NCBI GenBank assembly: GCA_964035015.1
Contig: OZ035997.1
Location: 24,501,334 to 24,565,333, forward strand
Direction of reading: 5' to 3'
Source of the DNA: Corallium rubrum
Lineage: Eukaryota; Cnidaria; Anthozoa; Scleralcyonacea; Coralliidae
Length of the DNA stretch: 64,000 nt
Shown piece by piece: positions 1-57,864 of the stretch (positions within the stretch are counted from its first letter, which is position 1; every line of letters begins with the position of its first letter). A program made the translations under genes and the position numbers. The notes beneath the pieces are model-generated. The model ran no database searches and was not told the DNA's origin. It saw only the letters and a list, made by a program, of their open reading frames with translations.

Positions 1-137
1 GCTACAGATTTCCTTCTTGATGTTCTCGATTTCTCTTGGTTGCATGTTAAACGCGCCTAGACCATCGTCTCTGTAGAGACCAATTTTGTCTTTACATTCT
101 GGGGGTAGTTTAGACAGTAGGTAGGAACCGACAAGTT

Positions 138-140
<3 letters not shown>
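1..140 (-). pseudogene. Reverse transcriptase fragment with YRDD box
   Basis: The minus strand reads [19 protein letters not shown] and then [12 protein letters not shown], open to the window edge. Y-x-DD flanked by GL fits the catalytic box of a reverse transcriptase from an invertebrate retroelement. The frame stops at the (TA)n run, so the piece is broken there or continues left. The class is uncertain. Confidence 0.55.

Positions 141-202
<62 letters not shown>
141..202. repeat. (TA)n microsatellite
   Basis: Uninterrupted AT dinucleotides for 62 bp between the RT fragment and the ribozyme-bearing segment. Confidence 0.98.
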
Positions 203-204
<2 letters not shown>

Positions 205-284
205 GGCATGGTTTTGATGTCCCACAATTTGTGAGGCACCAAAGGTGACTGTAAATAGCAGTTACCTTCATCCTGCTCATCAGC

Positions 285-1021
<737 letters not shown>

Positions 1022-3257
1022 CTTTCCCGTGTAAGCCGAAACTCCCATGTGTTCAGAAGCACGCGTGTGTAAATGGCGAATGGTTTCACCAACATACAAT
1101 GACTCACAGTCATGACACTTAAATTTATAAACTACGCGTGATCTTAAAGCAAAAGGAATTTGATCTTTAAAACGGAAAAAACTTGAAAGGCGTCTAATAG
1201 GTTTAAAAACAACACGAAGTTGAATTTGTGGAAAAGCAGAAGCAAAGAGCTTAACGATTTGTTGGCGAATTTGAAGGGAGTGTTGACCGGTGAACGGAAG
1301 TGTAAATAAAATGATACGTTTGGGTGCTATGGTAATTTTAGACGCTGGACAAAAAGTTTTTTCAAGAAATTTGCGAATACAACTATCTAAAAATTTGATA
1401 GGATAACCATTTTGAGGCATGATACTTTTAAATTTCTCTAGTTCTTCGTGAAAAATTGTGTAGGAGGAAGAAATGTTAAAATAACGAAAAAGTAAAGTCA
1501 TTACTAAGCCCTTTTTATACACAAGTGGTATGAAACTTTCAAAATTTGTGAAAAGCCCAGTAAACGTTGGTTTACGATAAACGGAAGTTACAAATTTGCC
1601 ATTCAAGCGTTGAATTTGGATATCAAGAAAGGAAAGTGAGTTATTGTTTTCAATTTCATGTGTAAATTGGATACTGGGATGTTGAGAATTCAAGTAATTA
1701 AGGAAAGGTAAAATATGATCGCGAGACCGAAAAAGAATAAAGGAATCGTCAACATAGCGTCGATAGTACAGAGGCTTAAACTGAGGCGGACAATCATCAA
1801 GCCAATTAGTTTCATAAAAGGACAGAAAAATGTTAGCGAAAAGCGGGCCAAGCGGAGAACCCATCGCAACACCATCAATTTGCTCATAAAATTTCCCGTT
1901 AAATATAAAGTGACAATTTTTGACTGTTAAATTTAGTAGTTCTCTAAATTGCTCGGGCGTGAAGTTTTGAAAATGAGTTTTCTGGGAGAAAAGTTGGTTA
2001 ATAATAATTTCAATGGTTTCATCTAATGGAATATTTGTAAAGAGTGAAGTAATATCAAAACTGGCCATGACTACATTATTAATATCAAATTTCAACTGAA
2101 ATAAATCTTGTAAAAATAAAAAAGAATCAGTGATCGTATAAAAAGTAGAAGAAATGGGGCGAAGTAGAGGAACAAGAAATTTAGCAAGATTATAAGAGTG
2201 AGTGCCAATGGAAGAGAGTATAGGTCTAAGAGGAACATTTAACTTATGTACCTTAGGTAGTCCATATAACACGCCGGGTCGAGAACCGGTTGGTGCTAAT
2301 GACTTAAAGAGTTCTTGGTCAATAACGTTGGCATTCTTTAGACCGCGAAGGAAGGTTCTGACTTTGTTTTCCCATTTTAAGGTAGTTTTGATGGGATCTT
2401 CATGGATAGGAGCGAATTTAGCGGAGTCGTTGAGAATTTGAGTCATTTTGTCCCAATAATCAGTTCGATTAATGACAACCACGCCATTGCCTTTGTCGGG
2501 TTTGATGATAAAAATAGAATCATCGTTTCGAAGTTGTTTCAGAACTTTGAACTCCTCATCTGAGAAAATAAACGTAGGTCGTGTATAGCTACGAAAACCA
2601 GAAAGTGCTATGTCTTTCAACTTGGTTTTGATGAAATCTTTGTCGCAGCCAGATTCAGGGTAGATGGTCTCATGTTGTATTTTCCGGTGGAGAAGTTCAA
2701 ACGGGATCAAAAAGTCACAATAGTTCAAGGTCTTAGGTGGAATCGAAAAGTTAAGTCCTTTGGCAAGAACAAACTTTTCTTGGTCAGTCAGCATTCGGTT
2801 TGAGTAATTGAAGATGACTTTATCAGGATCAATCGTAGACGTACTAGAGACGTTGGCGCTGAGTCGAAATAATTTCTTCTGTTGAACTTTTTCGTGTCGT
2901 GAGAGTTGTCTGGTGTTTTCAGAATCTGAAAGAGATTTCAAATGCAAGAGATCCAACGACGACACCAATTTGGCTAGCTCGGAATGTAAGGAGGTTGATT
3001 GAGTAGAAAGTTCACGGATACGGCATTGTTTGTTTCGGATTTCCTCGTCCAAAAGTTTTCGTTGGCATTGGCGGTAAGCGGCAGAATTCTGAAGGCGTCG
3101 ATTCGCAACTTTGAAGTTTAGAAACTGCGGGAAAACTCCAAGGCGTTTACAATTATTCAGGAAAGAAAGATCCAGTTTGGCTTTGCTGAGCTTCAGCTCA
3201 GTACGTTGGAACTTGCGAAACATCGCAAGTGCTCCATTATCGTATCGGTTCTTTAAA

Positions 3258-3956
<699 letters not shown>

Positions 3957-4236
3957 AAAAACAAAAAGTCGGCTAACAAAGTGATAAATAACGATACATT
4001 AAAGGAACATTGACACTGAACCTCAAAAGGACTGGGTTCCAGTATTTGAAATACCAACTTTCTCAAACTTCTCGGAGAGGTAAATTATTCAGCTAAAAAT
4101 CGTTCAATATATTTATGAGTTTCGTTACAAGTCAAACACCGCGTGTGATCGTACATTCCTTAATTAAATATCAATTTAAAAGTAATTTTGCGTTTGTTGG
4201 AAGGGAGACAAACGCATTTTTATAATTACACGGCCG

Positions 4237-4296
4237 ACATTCTTTAGAGTATACCCTCACAAGTGAACATTCTTTAGAGTATACCCTCACAAGTGA
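4237..4296. repeat. Tandem duplication of 30 bp
   Basis: Two perfect copies of a 30-bp unit that begins ACATTCTTTAGAG and ends CTCACAAGTGA. Confidence 0.95.
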
Positions 4297-4315
4297 TGCC
4301 TAAATTGTAACCCAA

Positions 4316-4744
4316 TTGAAGGTGAGGTAATACAGGCAACGTTTTTCTTCAACTTGCAAGGCAACTTTGTTGCGTAGCAAGTTGAAAAGCGTTGTTGCAC
4401 GTATTACCACCCACCTAGCCCGAGTAAAAAAAACAAAACGAGAGACGACAGAAAAGCTGAAACCTTTTGACACGAACGGTGATGAAATACGGGCAACATT
4501 CTTCTTGAAAAAAAAGCGTTGTTCCCCGTATTACCACCCACTTTAAACATTGTTACCAACAATGATTTTGTTGCAAGTTGAAAAAAGTACACTCCACTTC
4601 ACTCCACTTCTACTAGCTGCGGCAACATGCTGATTCAACTTGCAACAAAATCATTGTTGCGTGAGTAATACGTGCAACAACGCTATTCAACTTGCAACGC
4701 AACAATGTTGCAACAATTTGTTGCTCGTATTACTTCACCTTGAA
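4316..4744. mobile_element. Foldback MITE with GGTGARGTAATAC ends
   Basis: Imperfect 25-bp terminal inverted repeats, left TTGAAGGTGAGGTAATACAG and right (reversed) TTCAAGGTGAAGTAATACGA. The inside repeats CAACTTGCAACAAAATCATTG-like palindromes several times. No ORF. Non-autonomous DNA transposon; superfamily not assigned. Confidence 0.75.
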
Positions 4745-5089
4745 GGATTTAATAGGTATCTTTTATAGCCAAATACCTCGCCCCAGAGGAAATTTAAAAA
4801 TGTTAGTCCAACGCTTTCAAATTCGAATGTTCACACCACTCGGTGATAGAACACTTGTCAGATCACTAGATGATGGCACTTTATTAAATCATGAAGATAT
4901 TTACCTTGGCATCAATAGTTTCGTACTCATCTTTTGGTATAACTTTTTTTGCAATAGCTAAAGTACGTAGTCCTTTCTGAAAGATTTAGAAGTTTAAAAA
5001 CTGTATTGAAGTGATGTTTGAAACCTAAGGCAAAAACTTGTAACACAAAAATCTCCATTTTTGAACAAACAAATCATAAAACACGAACA

Positions 5090-5276
5090 TAGACCTTATT
5101 CAAAAATGGTCGCCGAATTGGAATTCTTTTATGTGCATATAAGTTAGCCTTCATGACCTTGTTTTAAAGTAAAAATTATTCTGAATTTCCCACATGAAAA
5201 CGAGTTAATTCATAAGGGCTAATTTATATGTATATAAAAGAATTTTAATTCGGCAGCCAATTTGGAATAAGGTCCA
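5090..5276. mobile_element. Palindromic MITE
   Basis: About 187 bp with long imperfect inverted arms: AGACCTTATTCAAAAATGG at left and the reverse of CCAATTTGGAATAAGGTCC at right, each followed by GCCGAATT and TTCTTTTA. Confidence 0.75.
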
Positions 5277-6157
5277 TTGTCTACTATAACGAATTCTTCA
5301 AGTTACTCTGGTGTATCTAGCCTGCGAGCAGACGTTAGGTGAGTTTTCCTCCTTCCAAAGCCAATCCGGCAAAGACAGTCTGTTTATCTTAGTTATTCAG
5401 TATTTTACACGAGAAATATCTTCAGGAAAAACCACCCCAACATTACAGTGAGATCTCAGTGTATTGATCTTAAGTTGAAAAGTAAACAAAACGAACCACC
5501 GTGGAATTATAGAGGCGATCGCGAACGTATAGACAAAAGGGAGCAGGATTTATATATAAAAATGCATGTACATTTAGATTTAGTGTATATAATGCATATC
5601 AAGTTACGACATGGACGGAGATGTAGTGTAAAACGAATAAAAAGTTATGTATAAAATAGCAGAGAAAACCCACAGTAAAGAATGAGTAAGATATAGTGTT
5701 GTACATAAAATATTGAGTCAGTTGTACTGTATAAGACTACTTTATAATATCGCTTTGTGTTATCCTCACTTCTCATTGGTCAACGCACGATCTGTAAAAG
5801 TGCGTATCCGGACTACGGTGCGCGGCTCTGTCTTTTATGTTGATTTTTCTGGCGTGAATGTCTAAGCTTTTCGCCCTAATTTTGATACAACAACTGTCGA
5901 AACACAACTGTGAAAATATCAGACCTCGGTCTTTTTTGGTCCACACTGCCGTTCTCAGCTAATAATCTCTTAATCTTTACTTTATATACAAATGCTAAAA
6001 GTTCGGTATAGTTCGCTAAGAAATCCCAAATAAAACAACAAGCAGCTAAAAGATGATACTTTCTATAGGCTACCCAGCCAGGAATCCTTTCTATAGATAT
6101 ATTAAAGTGAGGCTCCTAGTATAGCCTTTTGTCTAAAAATTTCCTGACAAAACCAAC
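5277..6157. other. Non-coding stretch, no recognised element
   Basis: AT-rich. No P4-ATPase exon, RNA gene or inverted-repeat element could be recognised on either strand. Presumably the intron after exon 21. Confidence 0.5.
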
Positions 6158-51882
<45,725 letters not shown>

Positions 51883-52304
51883 TTTGCCAAGGGAAATACA
51901 CGTTATTCAGATCACAGAGTTTCAGTTTGGGCCATAGTGAATATTAGCTAGTCAGTAGAACACAGAGGATAAAGACTATTGGCTGACAACTTCCTCCTTC
52001 CGTGTTTTTACGTTCGATTGCACAGTCAGCAGCACTTGACTTGGCCCGGTTATGTGAAAATTCTATTTGATTTATTCACATTCAGCACCTGCCGCTTTGT
52101 GCGTAACTAACAGTATATTTGCCTACCCATGGTAACAAACCACAAATTGACCGGTAACCAATGCAGAAAACAGCTATCTTCTATAAATTTCCCCAGTGAA
52201 ACACAGGTACTATGGTGGGCCTCAACTGTAGGGGTAGCATTGGATCGCATTTCTACCCCTCCCTTACTGAAACCATAGCGCAAAAACCCAACGCACAATA
52301 AATT

Positions 52305-52430
52305 TTTATATATACTGTAAGGTTAGATATACTGCAGAAACAGAGAACGCAGGAGTCTAACGCTTCGAGCGAAGGCCTTCGATTGTTATTTCAACACTGC
52401 CTACGCAGCACGACTAAAAATTTATTGAAA
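52305..52430 (-). mobile_element. Retroelement-end-like repeat, copy 2 (inverted)
   Basis: On the minus strand GGCAGTGTTGAAATAACAAT, AGGCCTTCGCTCGAAGCGTT and AGACTCCTGCGTTCTCTGTT. It lies upstream of the ATP11 start, facing copy 1 on the other side of exon 1. Confidence 0.65.
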
Positions 52431-52449
52431 GTAGCGGGTATGAATTCGT

Positions 52450-52479
<30 letters not shown>
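52450..52479. repeat. Poly-G tract, 30 bases
   Basis: Uninterrupted G, the longest such tract in the window; G-quadruplex prone. Confidence 0.95.
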
Positions 52480-52480
<1 letters not shown>

Positions 52481-52639
52481 GGCCGGGAGAGGTAAAGGGT
52501 AAAGAGACAAACCAATTTACACAAGCAATTATTTTATTTTTTACGAGAATTTTCAATTAAAAATGTTCACATGCATGTTTATCTGGAAATCAATCAACAT
52601 TTTCTCTAAATTTTGACAGGTTCCGCGCCCCTTTCTTGT

Positions 52640-53252
52640 AAAAAGGAGGAATAACTCTGCGGAATGGTATGCGGAGTGACTCTGCGGAATGACTCTGTGG
52701 AATGACTCCGCGGAATGACTCCGCGGAATGACTCCGCGGAATGACTCCGCGGAATGACTCCGCGGAATGACTCCGCGGAATGACTCCGCGGAATGACTCC
52801 GCGGAATGACTCCGCGGAATGACTCCGCGGAATGACTCCGCGGAATGACTCCGCGGAATGACTCCGCGGAATGACTCCGCGGAATGACTCCGCGGAATGA
52901 CTCCGCGGAATGACTCCGCGGAATGACTCCGCGGAATGACTCCGCGGAATGACTCCGCGGAATGACTCCGCGGAATGACTCCGCGGAATGACTCTGCGGA
53001 ATGACTCCGCGGAATGACTCTGCGGAATGACTCCGCGGAATGACTCCGCGGAATGACTCCGCGGAATGACTCTGCGGAATGACTCTGCGGAATGACTCTG
53101 CGGAATGACTCTGCGGAATGACTCTGTCGGAATGACTCTGTGGAATGACTCTGTGGAATGACTCTGTGGAATGACTCTGTGGAATGACTCTGTGGAATGA
53201 CTCTGTCACTGAGTGTGGAATATATGACTCTGTGGAATGACTCTGTGGAATG
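52640..53252. repeat. 13-bp minisatellite (GAATGACTCCGCG)
   Basis: About 46 units. The centre is homogeneous CTCCGCG; both flanks carry CTCTGCG and CTCTGTG variants, as expected if homogenisation is strongest in the middle. Confidence 0.97.
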
Positions 53253-53563
53253 AAAAACAATTTTAAAAAATAAAAAAAAAACTTGTTGATAAACGGACTA
53301 TTTATTTACAACTAATTTTTATACAGGATAGACCAATCAGTTATATGAAAAATCATAAGACCCAAATGGTATGAAAACCTTGTCCAAAACCCCCCTCTCA
53401 AGTGCTTTGGATGTTCAGGCTAAGGGTTAGAGAACGGTGTGCTCCATGGGATATAGCTAGAGTCCAGAGAATTAGATAGGCCTTCTATATCTAAGGTCTT
53501 CTATCTAATTCGAAGGACTCTATATCCCATAGAGCACAAGTGACCATTGCTCTAACCGTCATA

Positions 53564-54360
53564 GAGAATGGTTGCATGACGAAGTTTCAATTTTAACTAT
53601 AGATGTGTTGTTTTTTACGTCTAGCACGTTTACTGCATGCAACCACGAAGTTTCAATTTTAACTATAGATGTGTTGTTTTTTTCGTCCAGCACGTTTACT
53701 GCATGCAACAACGAAGTTTCAATTTTAACTATAGATATGTTGGGTTTTTTCGTCTGGCACGTTTACTAGCTGCATGCAACCACGAAGTTTCAATTTTAAC
53801 TATAGATGTGTTGTTTTTTACGTCTAGCACGTTTACTGCATGCAACCACGAAGTTTCAATTTTAACTATAGATGTGTTGTTTTTTTCGTCTAGCACGTTT
53901 ACTGCGCATGCAACCACGAAGTTTCAATTTTAACTATAGATATGTTGTTTTTTTCGTCTAGCACGTTTAATTACTGCATGCAACCACGAAGTTTCAATTT
54001 TAACTATAGGTGAGTTGTTTTTTTCGTCTGGCACGTTTACTAGCTGCATGTGCAACCACGAAGTTTCAATTTTAACTATAGTATAGATGAGTTGATTTTT
54101 CCGTCTGGCACGTTTACTAGCTGCATGCAACCACGAAGTTTCAATTTTAACTATAGATGTGTTGTTTTTTACGTCTAGCACGTTTACTGCATGCAACCAC
54201 GAAGTTTCAATTTTAACTATAGATGTGTTGTTTTTTCGTCTGGCACGTTTACTGCGCATGCAACCACGAAGTTTCAATTTTAACTATAGATGTGTTGTTT
54301 TTTTCGTCTGGCACGTTTACTGCATGCAACCACGAAGTTTCAATTTTAACAATAGATGTA
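53564..54360. repeat. 66-bp satellite, about 12 copies, left block
   Basis: Unit of about 66 bp with GCATGCAACCACGAAGTTTC, AATTTTAACTATAGATGTGT and TCGTCTAGCACGTTTACT. Length varies by 1-5 bp between units. Confidence 0.96.
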
Positions 54361-54596
54361 GCAACTCATCCAGGCCGGTATCTTAACTCTTAACTCTTAA
54401 TATAAATATCAATGCCCAGCATAATACACGAAGCAAAGCCATAAGTTTAAAAGTAATTTAATGAATCTAACATTTCGTTGCTTCTCGCGACATCTTCAGA
54501 GAATGAATGAGGGAATAAATAATTACAAATATATAAATAGGTTACTAGTAATAACTATTACAGATATATGACAGGTGAGAGGTCGGGAGGTGAGAT

Positions 54597-54829
54597 GTCA
54601 GAAGAGAGAAAGTGGGAAGGAGCTGATGTTTGCATTAAGCGAGGGTTTAATCTTCTGAATGAGTAAGCTTTCCTTAATTAGCAGATCAGTGACCGAAGTG
54701 CCAGAAGATAAAATAGTAAAGTCCTCAAGAGAGATGGTATGGCCGGTTTCACAATGGTGTGAAAGAATACTTGAGGGCGAAGGATTAGTGCGTTTCTTGC
54801 CAGTAATGGCGGAAACACCCATGTGATCA
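54597..54829 (-). pseudogene. GIY-YIG endonuclease C-terminal fragment (Penelope-like)
   Basis: Reads SILSHHCETGHTISLEDFTI then LLIKESLLIQKIKPSLN and ANISSFPLSLF, parallel to the fragment at 3608-3805 of the first element. Inverted relative to the RT part. Confidence 0.8.
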
Positions 54830-54909
54830 AGCGGAACAAGAAATTTGACAAGAAGATAAGAATTGGCACGCATTCTTATCTTCTTGCCAAATTTCTTGTT
54901 CCGCTTCTA

Positions 54910-55988
54910 TCGGTTTGCATATGGTAAGCGATTCCTTTTCGTTAATGAATTGCTTAATTAATTTAAATGTAGATACTAATAATTTAGTCATGGCTAGCTT
55001 TGATGTTAAAATGCTTTTTACCAACATTCTCCTGGATGAAACTATTGAAATTATTATTAATAAGCTCTTTAGAAATTCTACCCATTTTAAAAATTTCACT
55101 CGAGACCAGTTTTCTATTAAAATTGTCTGTCAAAAATTGTCACTTTTACCAAGAAATTGACGGTGTTGCTATGGGTTCCCCGCTTTGACCCATCTTCGCT
55201 AATATTTTTCTTTCGTTTCGTGAAAATTCTTGGCTTTACAATTGTCCGGCTGATTTTAAACCCGTTTTTTACCGTAGATATATTGATGATTGTTTTCTAC
55301 TTTTTCGTTCGACTGAACACATAAAACCATTTCTTAATTATTTAAATAGACAACATCAAAATATAATTTTTACGGCTGAGACAGAGAATGACAAGATGTT
55401 ATCCTTTCTCGATATCCTGATTTCTCGCCTCAATGGTCCCTTTTCGACTTCTGTTTTTCGTAAACCAACCTCTACTGGTTTATATACAAATTTTGAAAGT
55501 TTTATTCCGGATATTTATAAGAAAGGATTGTTATTTACTCTTTTACAACGTTAATTAACATTTGTTCTTCCTATGAAAATTTTCTTTTGGAAATCGAAAA
55601 ATTTAAACAAACATTTATTCTTAATAGTTATCCAAAAAACCTTATTGAAAAATCTGTTCGTTTATTCTTAGATAAAATTTCCTCGCCTATTGCCAAAGTT
55701 TCGCTTGCACCTAAAAAATTGGTTTACTTTTTACTTCCTTTCACTGGACAACACTGTCTCCAACTCCGTACACAAATTTTAAAATTATTTTCATCTAGTT
55801 TTCCGCATATCAATCTTCGTATTGTTTTTCGCCCAACCGTTCGGTTATCACACTTTTTTCGTTTCAAAGATATGTTACCCAAAGGTCTTAAATCTCGAGT
55901 TGTTTATCAATTTAAGTGTCAACATTTCACATTCTCTGAAGATGTTGCGAAAAGCAACGAAACGTTAGATTCATTAAATTACTTTTAA
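54910..55988 (+). pseudogene. Penelope-like RT, broken
   Basis: In several frames: MASFDVKMLFTNILLDETIE, DGVAMGSPL, YIDDCFLLF (catalytic DD), LSFLDILISRLNG, then PFTGQHCLQL and RLSHFFRFKD, ending SRVVYQFKC just before the GIY-YIG would begin. At least two frame breaks and a stop after LLFTLLQR. Dead copy of the same family as 911-3340. Confidence 0.85.
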
Positions 55989-56037
55989 ACTTATGGCTTT
56001 GCTTCGTGTATTATGCTGGGCATTGATATTTATATTA

Positions 56038-56150
56038 AGAACTATAGATGTGTTGTTTTTTTCGTCTAGCACGTTTACTGCATGCAACCACGAAGTTTCA
56101 ATTTTAACTATAGATGTGTTGTTTTTTTCGTCTAGCACGTTTACCGGAGA
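56038..56150. repeat. 66-bp satellite, right block
   Basis: About 1.7 units identical in sequence to the left block, split from it by the Penelope-like insertion. Confidence 0.93.
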
Positions 56151-56504
56151 ATTTACTCTAGAAAGACTAGTGACTTGAATTCATTAGTGGACTCTATATA
56201 GAGTTCTCAAATTCATGCATTGATATAATTCATGAACCGAAAACAAAGGAAACCAGTGCCGAGAGGAGGTTTTGATATTGGAGGAAGAAATTACATAAAT
56301 TAAGCCAACTTTCGCCTCGATTTTCTCTTAAAATACTGATTTGTTCGCCTCGGTTTACAACAAAAGTCTCGGTGCTTGGAAATCCTAATGAAACACTCCT
56401 CCTCCTGTATGATATATAACTTCATTGTGCTATGACAAAAGAAAACAAAAGATCTTTGCAGTGGACTCTATAGACTTCTTGCAGATGACGTCAAAACGGT
56501 GCAT

Positions 56505-56560
56505 CTGGAGGAGTCATTCCGCAAGTCATTCCGCAATCCATTCCGCAGAGTCAAGTTCAC
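56505..56560. repeat. Inverted short block of the 13-bp satellite unit
   Basis: GAGTCATTCCGCAAGTCATT then CCGCAATCCATTCCGCAGAG, the reverse complement of the units at 52640-53252. Confidence 0.75.
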
Positions 56561-56972
56561 CGCTCCTCGAGGTAAGACAAACTAATCGCGATTAATTCAC
56601 CAATTCAACGCTAAAAACACGTGTAGTGTCACGTGATGCAAAACATAAACAAAGTCGGAAAATGCGGACATTCAGCGCGGTGCGCCAATATGGTGGTCAC
56701 TAAGATGCGCTTGGGGAACTGGTAGAAACGATTCTCGATACCCCAATTTGATGGTCAAAAATAAGAATGGCGATCCTGTATACACTTCGTTCGATTCCCT
56801 GCTTCGAGAAGATTCGGGATAAGCGACTGCGATGAATTGCGGCTTGTCATCGAGGCAATTCGTTTGTCTGCTCAAAAGACAGCTATATCTGTTGTTTGCA
56901 CGTCTTTAAAGAGAACCAAAACACAGATTCCATTTTGGTGATAGCTAGGAAAGAAGAGGTATAAGTTGTAAC

Positions 56973-57430
56973 AAACGAACGCACGAACGCACGAACGAAC
57001 GAACGAACGAACGAACGAACGAACGAACGAACGAACGAACGAACGAACGAACGAACGAACGAACGAACGAACGAACGAACGAACGAACGAACGAACGAAC
57101 GAACGAACGAACGAACGAACGAACGAACGAACGAACGAACGAACGAACGAACGAACGAACGAACGAACGAACGAACGAACGAACGAACGAACGAACGAAC
57201 GAACGAACGAACGAACGAACGAACGAACGAACGAACGAACGAACGAACGAACGAACGAACGAACGAACGAACGAACGAACGAACGAACGAACGAACGAAC
57301 GAACGAACGAACGAACGAACGAACGAACGAACGAACGAACGAACGAACGAACGAACGAACGAACGAACGAACGAACGAACGAACGAACGAACGAACGAAC
57401 GAACGAACGAACGAACGAACGAACGAACGA
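56973..57430. repeat. (CGAA)n array upstream of NELFA
   Basis: About 113 tetranucleotides, pure except for two CGCA units near the left end. Every unit has one CpG. It ends 55 bp before the NELFA start codon. Confidence 0.98.
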
Positions 57431-57485
57431 TATAGCCCCCAGTCTCCTGTTGTTCGAACAACAAGCGCGCACCTTTGTACCCAAG
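57431..57485 (+). promoter_or_regulatory. NELFA 5' leader between the CGAA array and the start codon
   Basis: 55 bp, with CCAAGATGGCTACG across the start codon, which resembles the YY1-type AAGATGGC element common at housekeeping starts. Inferred only. The frame is open upstream for 12 codons, but the family start favours 57486. Confidence 0.4.
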
Positions 57486-57864
57486 ATGGCTACGATGCGG
57501 GAGGCAGATACTGCCTTATGGCTTCATAACAAGTTAGCAAGTGATGATATGTGGTCAGGAACAAATATTTGGTCTTCCTTGACAAAAGAAGTGTTAAGAA
57601 ATACTCAAGAATGTTTTCATACTTTGGACTCACAAGTGAAAATCAAACTGTTGATGTCTTTTCTGTACATTCCCAGAAGAAGCTCCGAGGAATTGAGCTC
57701 AGACTTGAATGAAATTCTCGAAATAGGTTGCATTGATACTGATGAATGGGTTAGAATATTGTCAGAAATTCTTAGAACTTTTCCAGAAACAGGAAATCTT
57801 AATGTTGATTTGGAAAATGTCAGCCCTGTATTCTCTGAGATTGTAGAAGATTTAAGACAGACAA
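57486..57864 (+). CDS. NELFA: NELFA exon 1
   Basis: 126 codons plus one base, donor GTAAGT. Start chosen at MATMREAD because it aligns with the conserved N-terminus; the in-frame ATG at 57450 lies partly in repeat-flanking sequence. Confidence 0.95.

Larger units (their letters stand above)
54398..56037. mobile_element. Second Penelope-like element, foldback copy inside the 66-bp satellite
   Basis: Outer ends TAATATAAATATCAATGCCC and its reverse. The left 460 bp is the element's 3' part on the minus strand (GIY-YIG end, 54597-54829); from 54872 the plus strand carries RT code. The two halves meet in a hairpin with 34-bp arms (54830-54863 and 54872-54905, one mismatch, 8-base loop). The satellite resumes at 56038, so the element was inserted in it. 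Confidence 0.85.

Noticed and set aside
52553-53260. AESFRGVIPRSHS repeat protein
   Set aside because: Translation of the 13-bp satellite.
53564-54360. CRISPR-like or regulatory array of 66 bp
   Set aside because: Whole unit is conserved, no variable spacers; ordinary satellite.
56672-56875. 67-residue minus-strand frame upstream of NELFA as a divergent gene
   Set aside because: No donor in the right place, no partner exon and no family recognised.
56883-57464. RSFV repeat protein opposite NELFA
   Set aside because: Translation of (CGAA)n.
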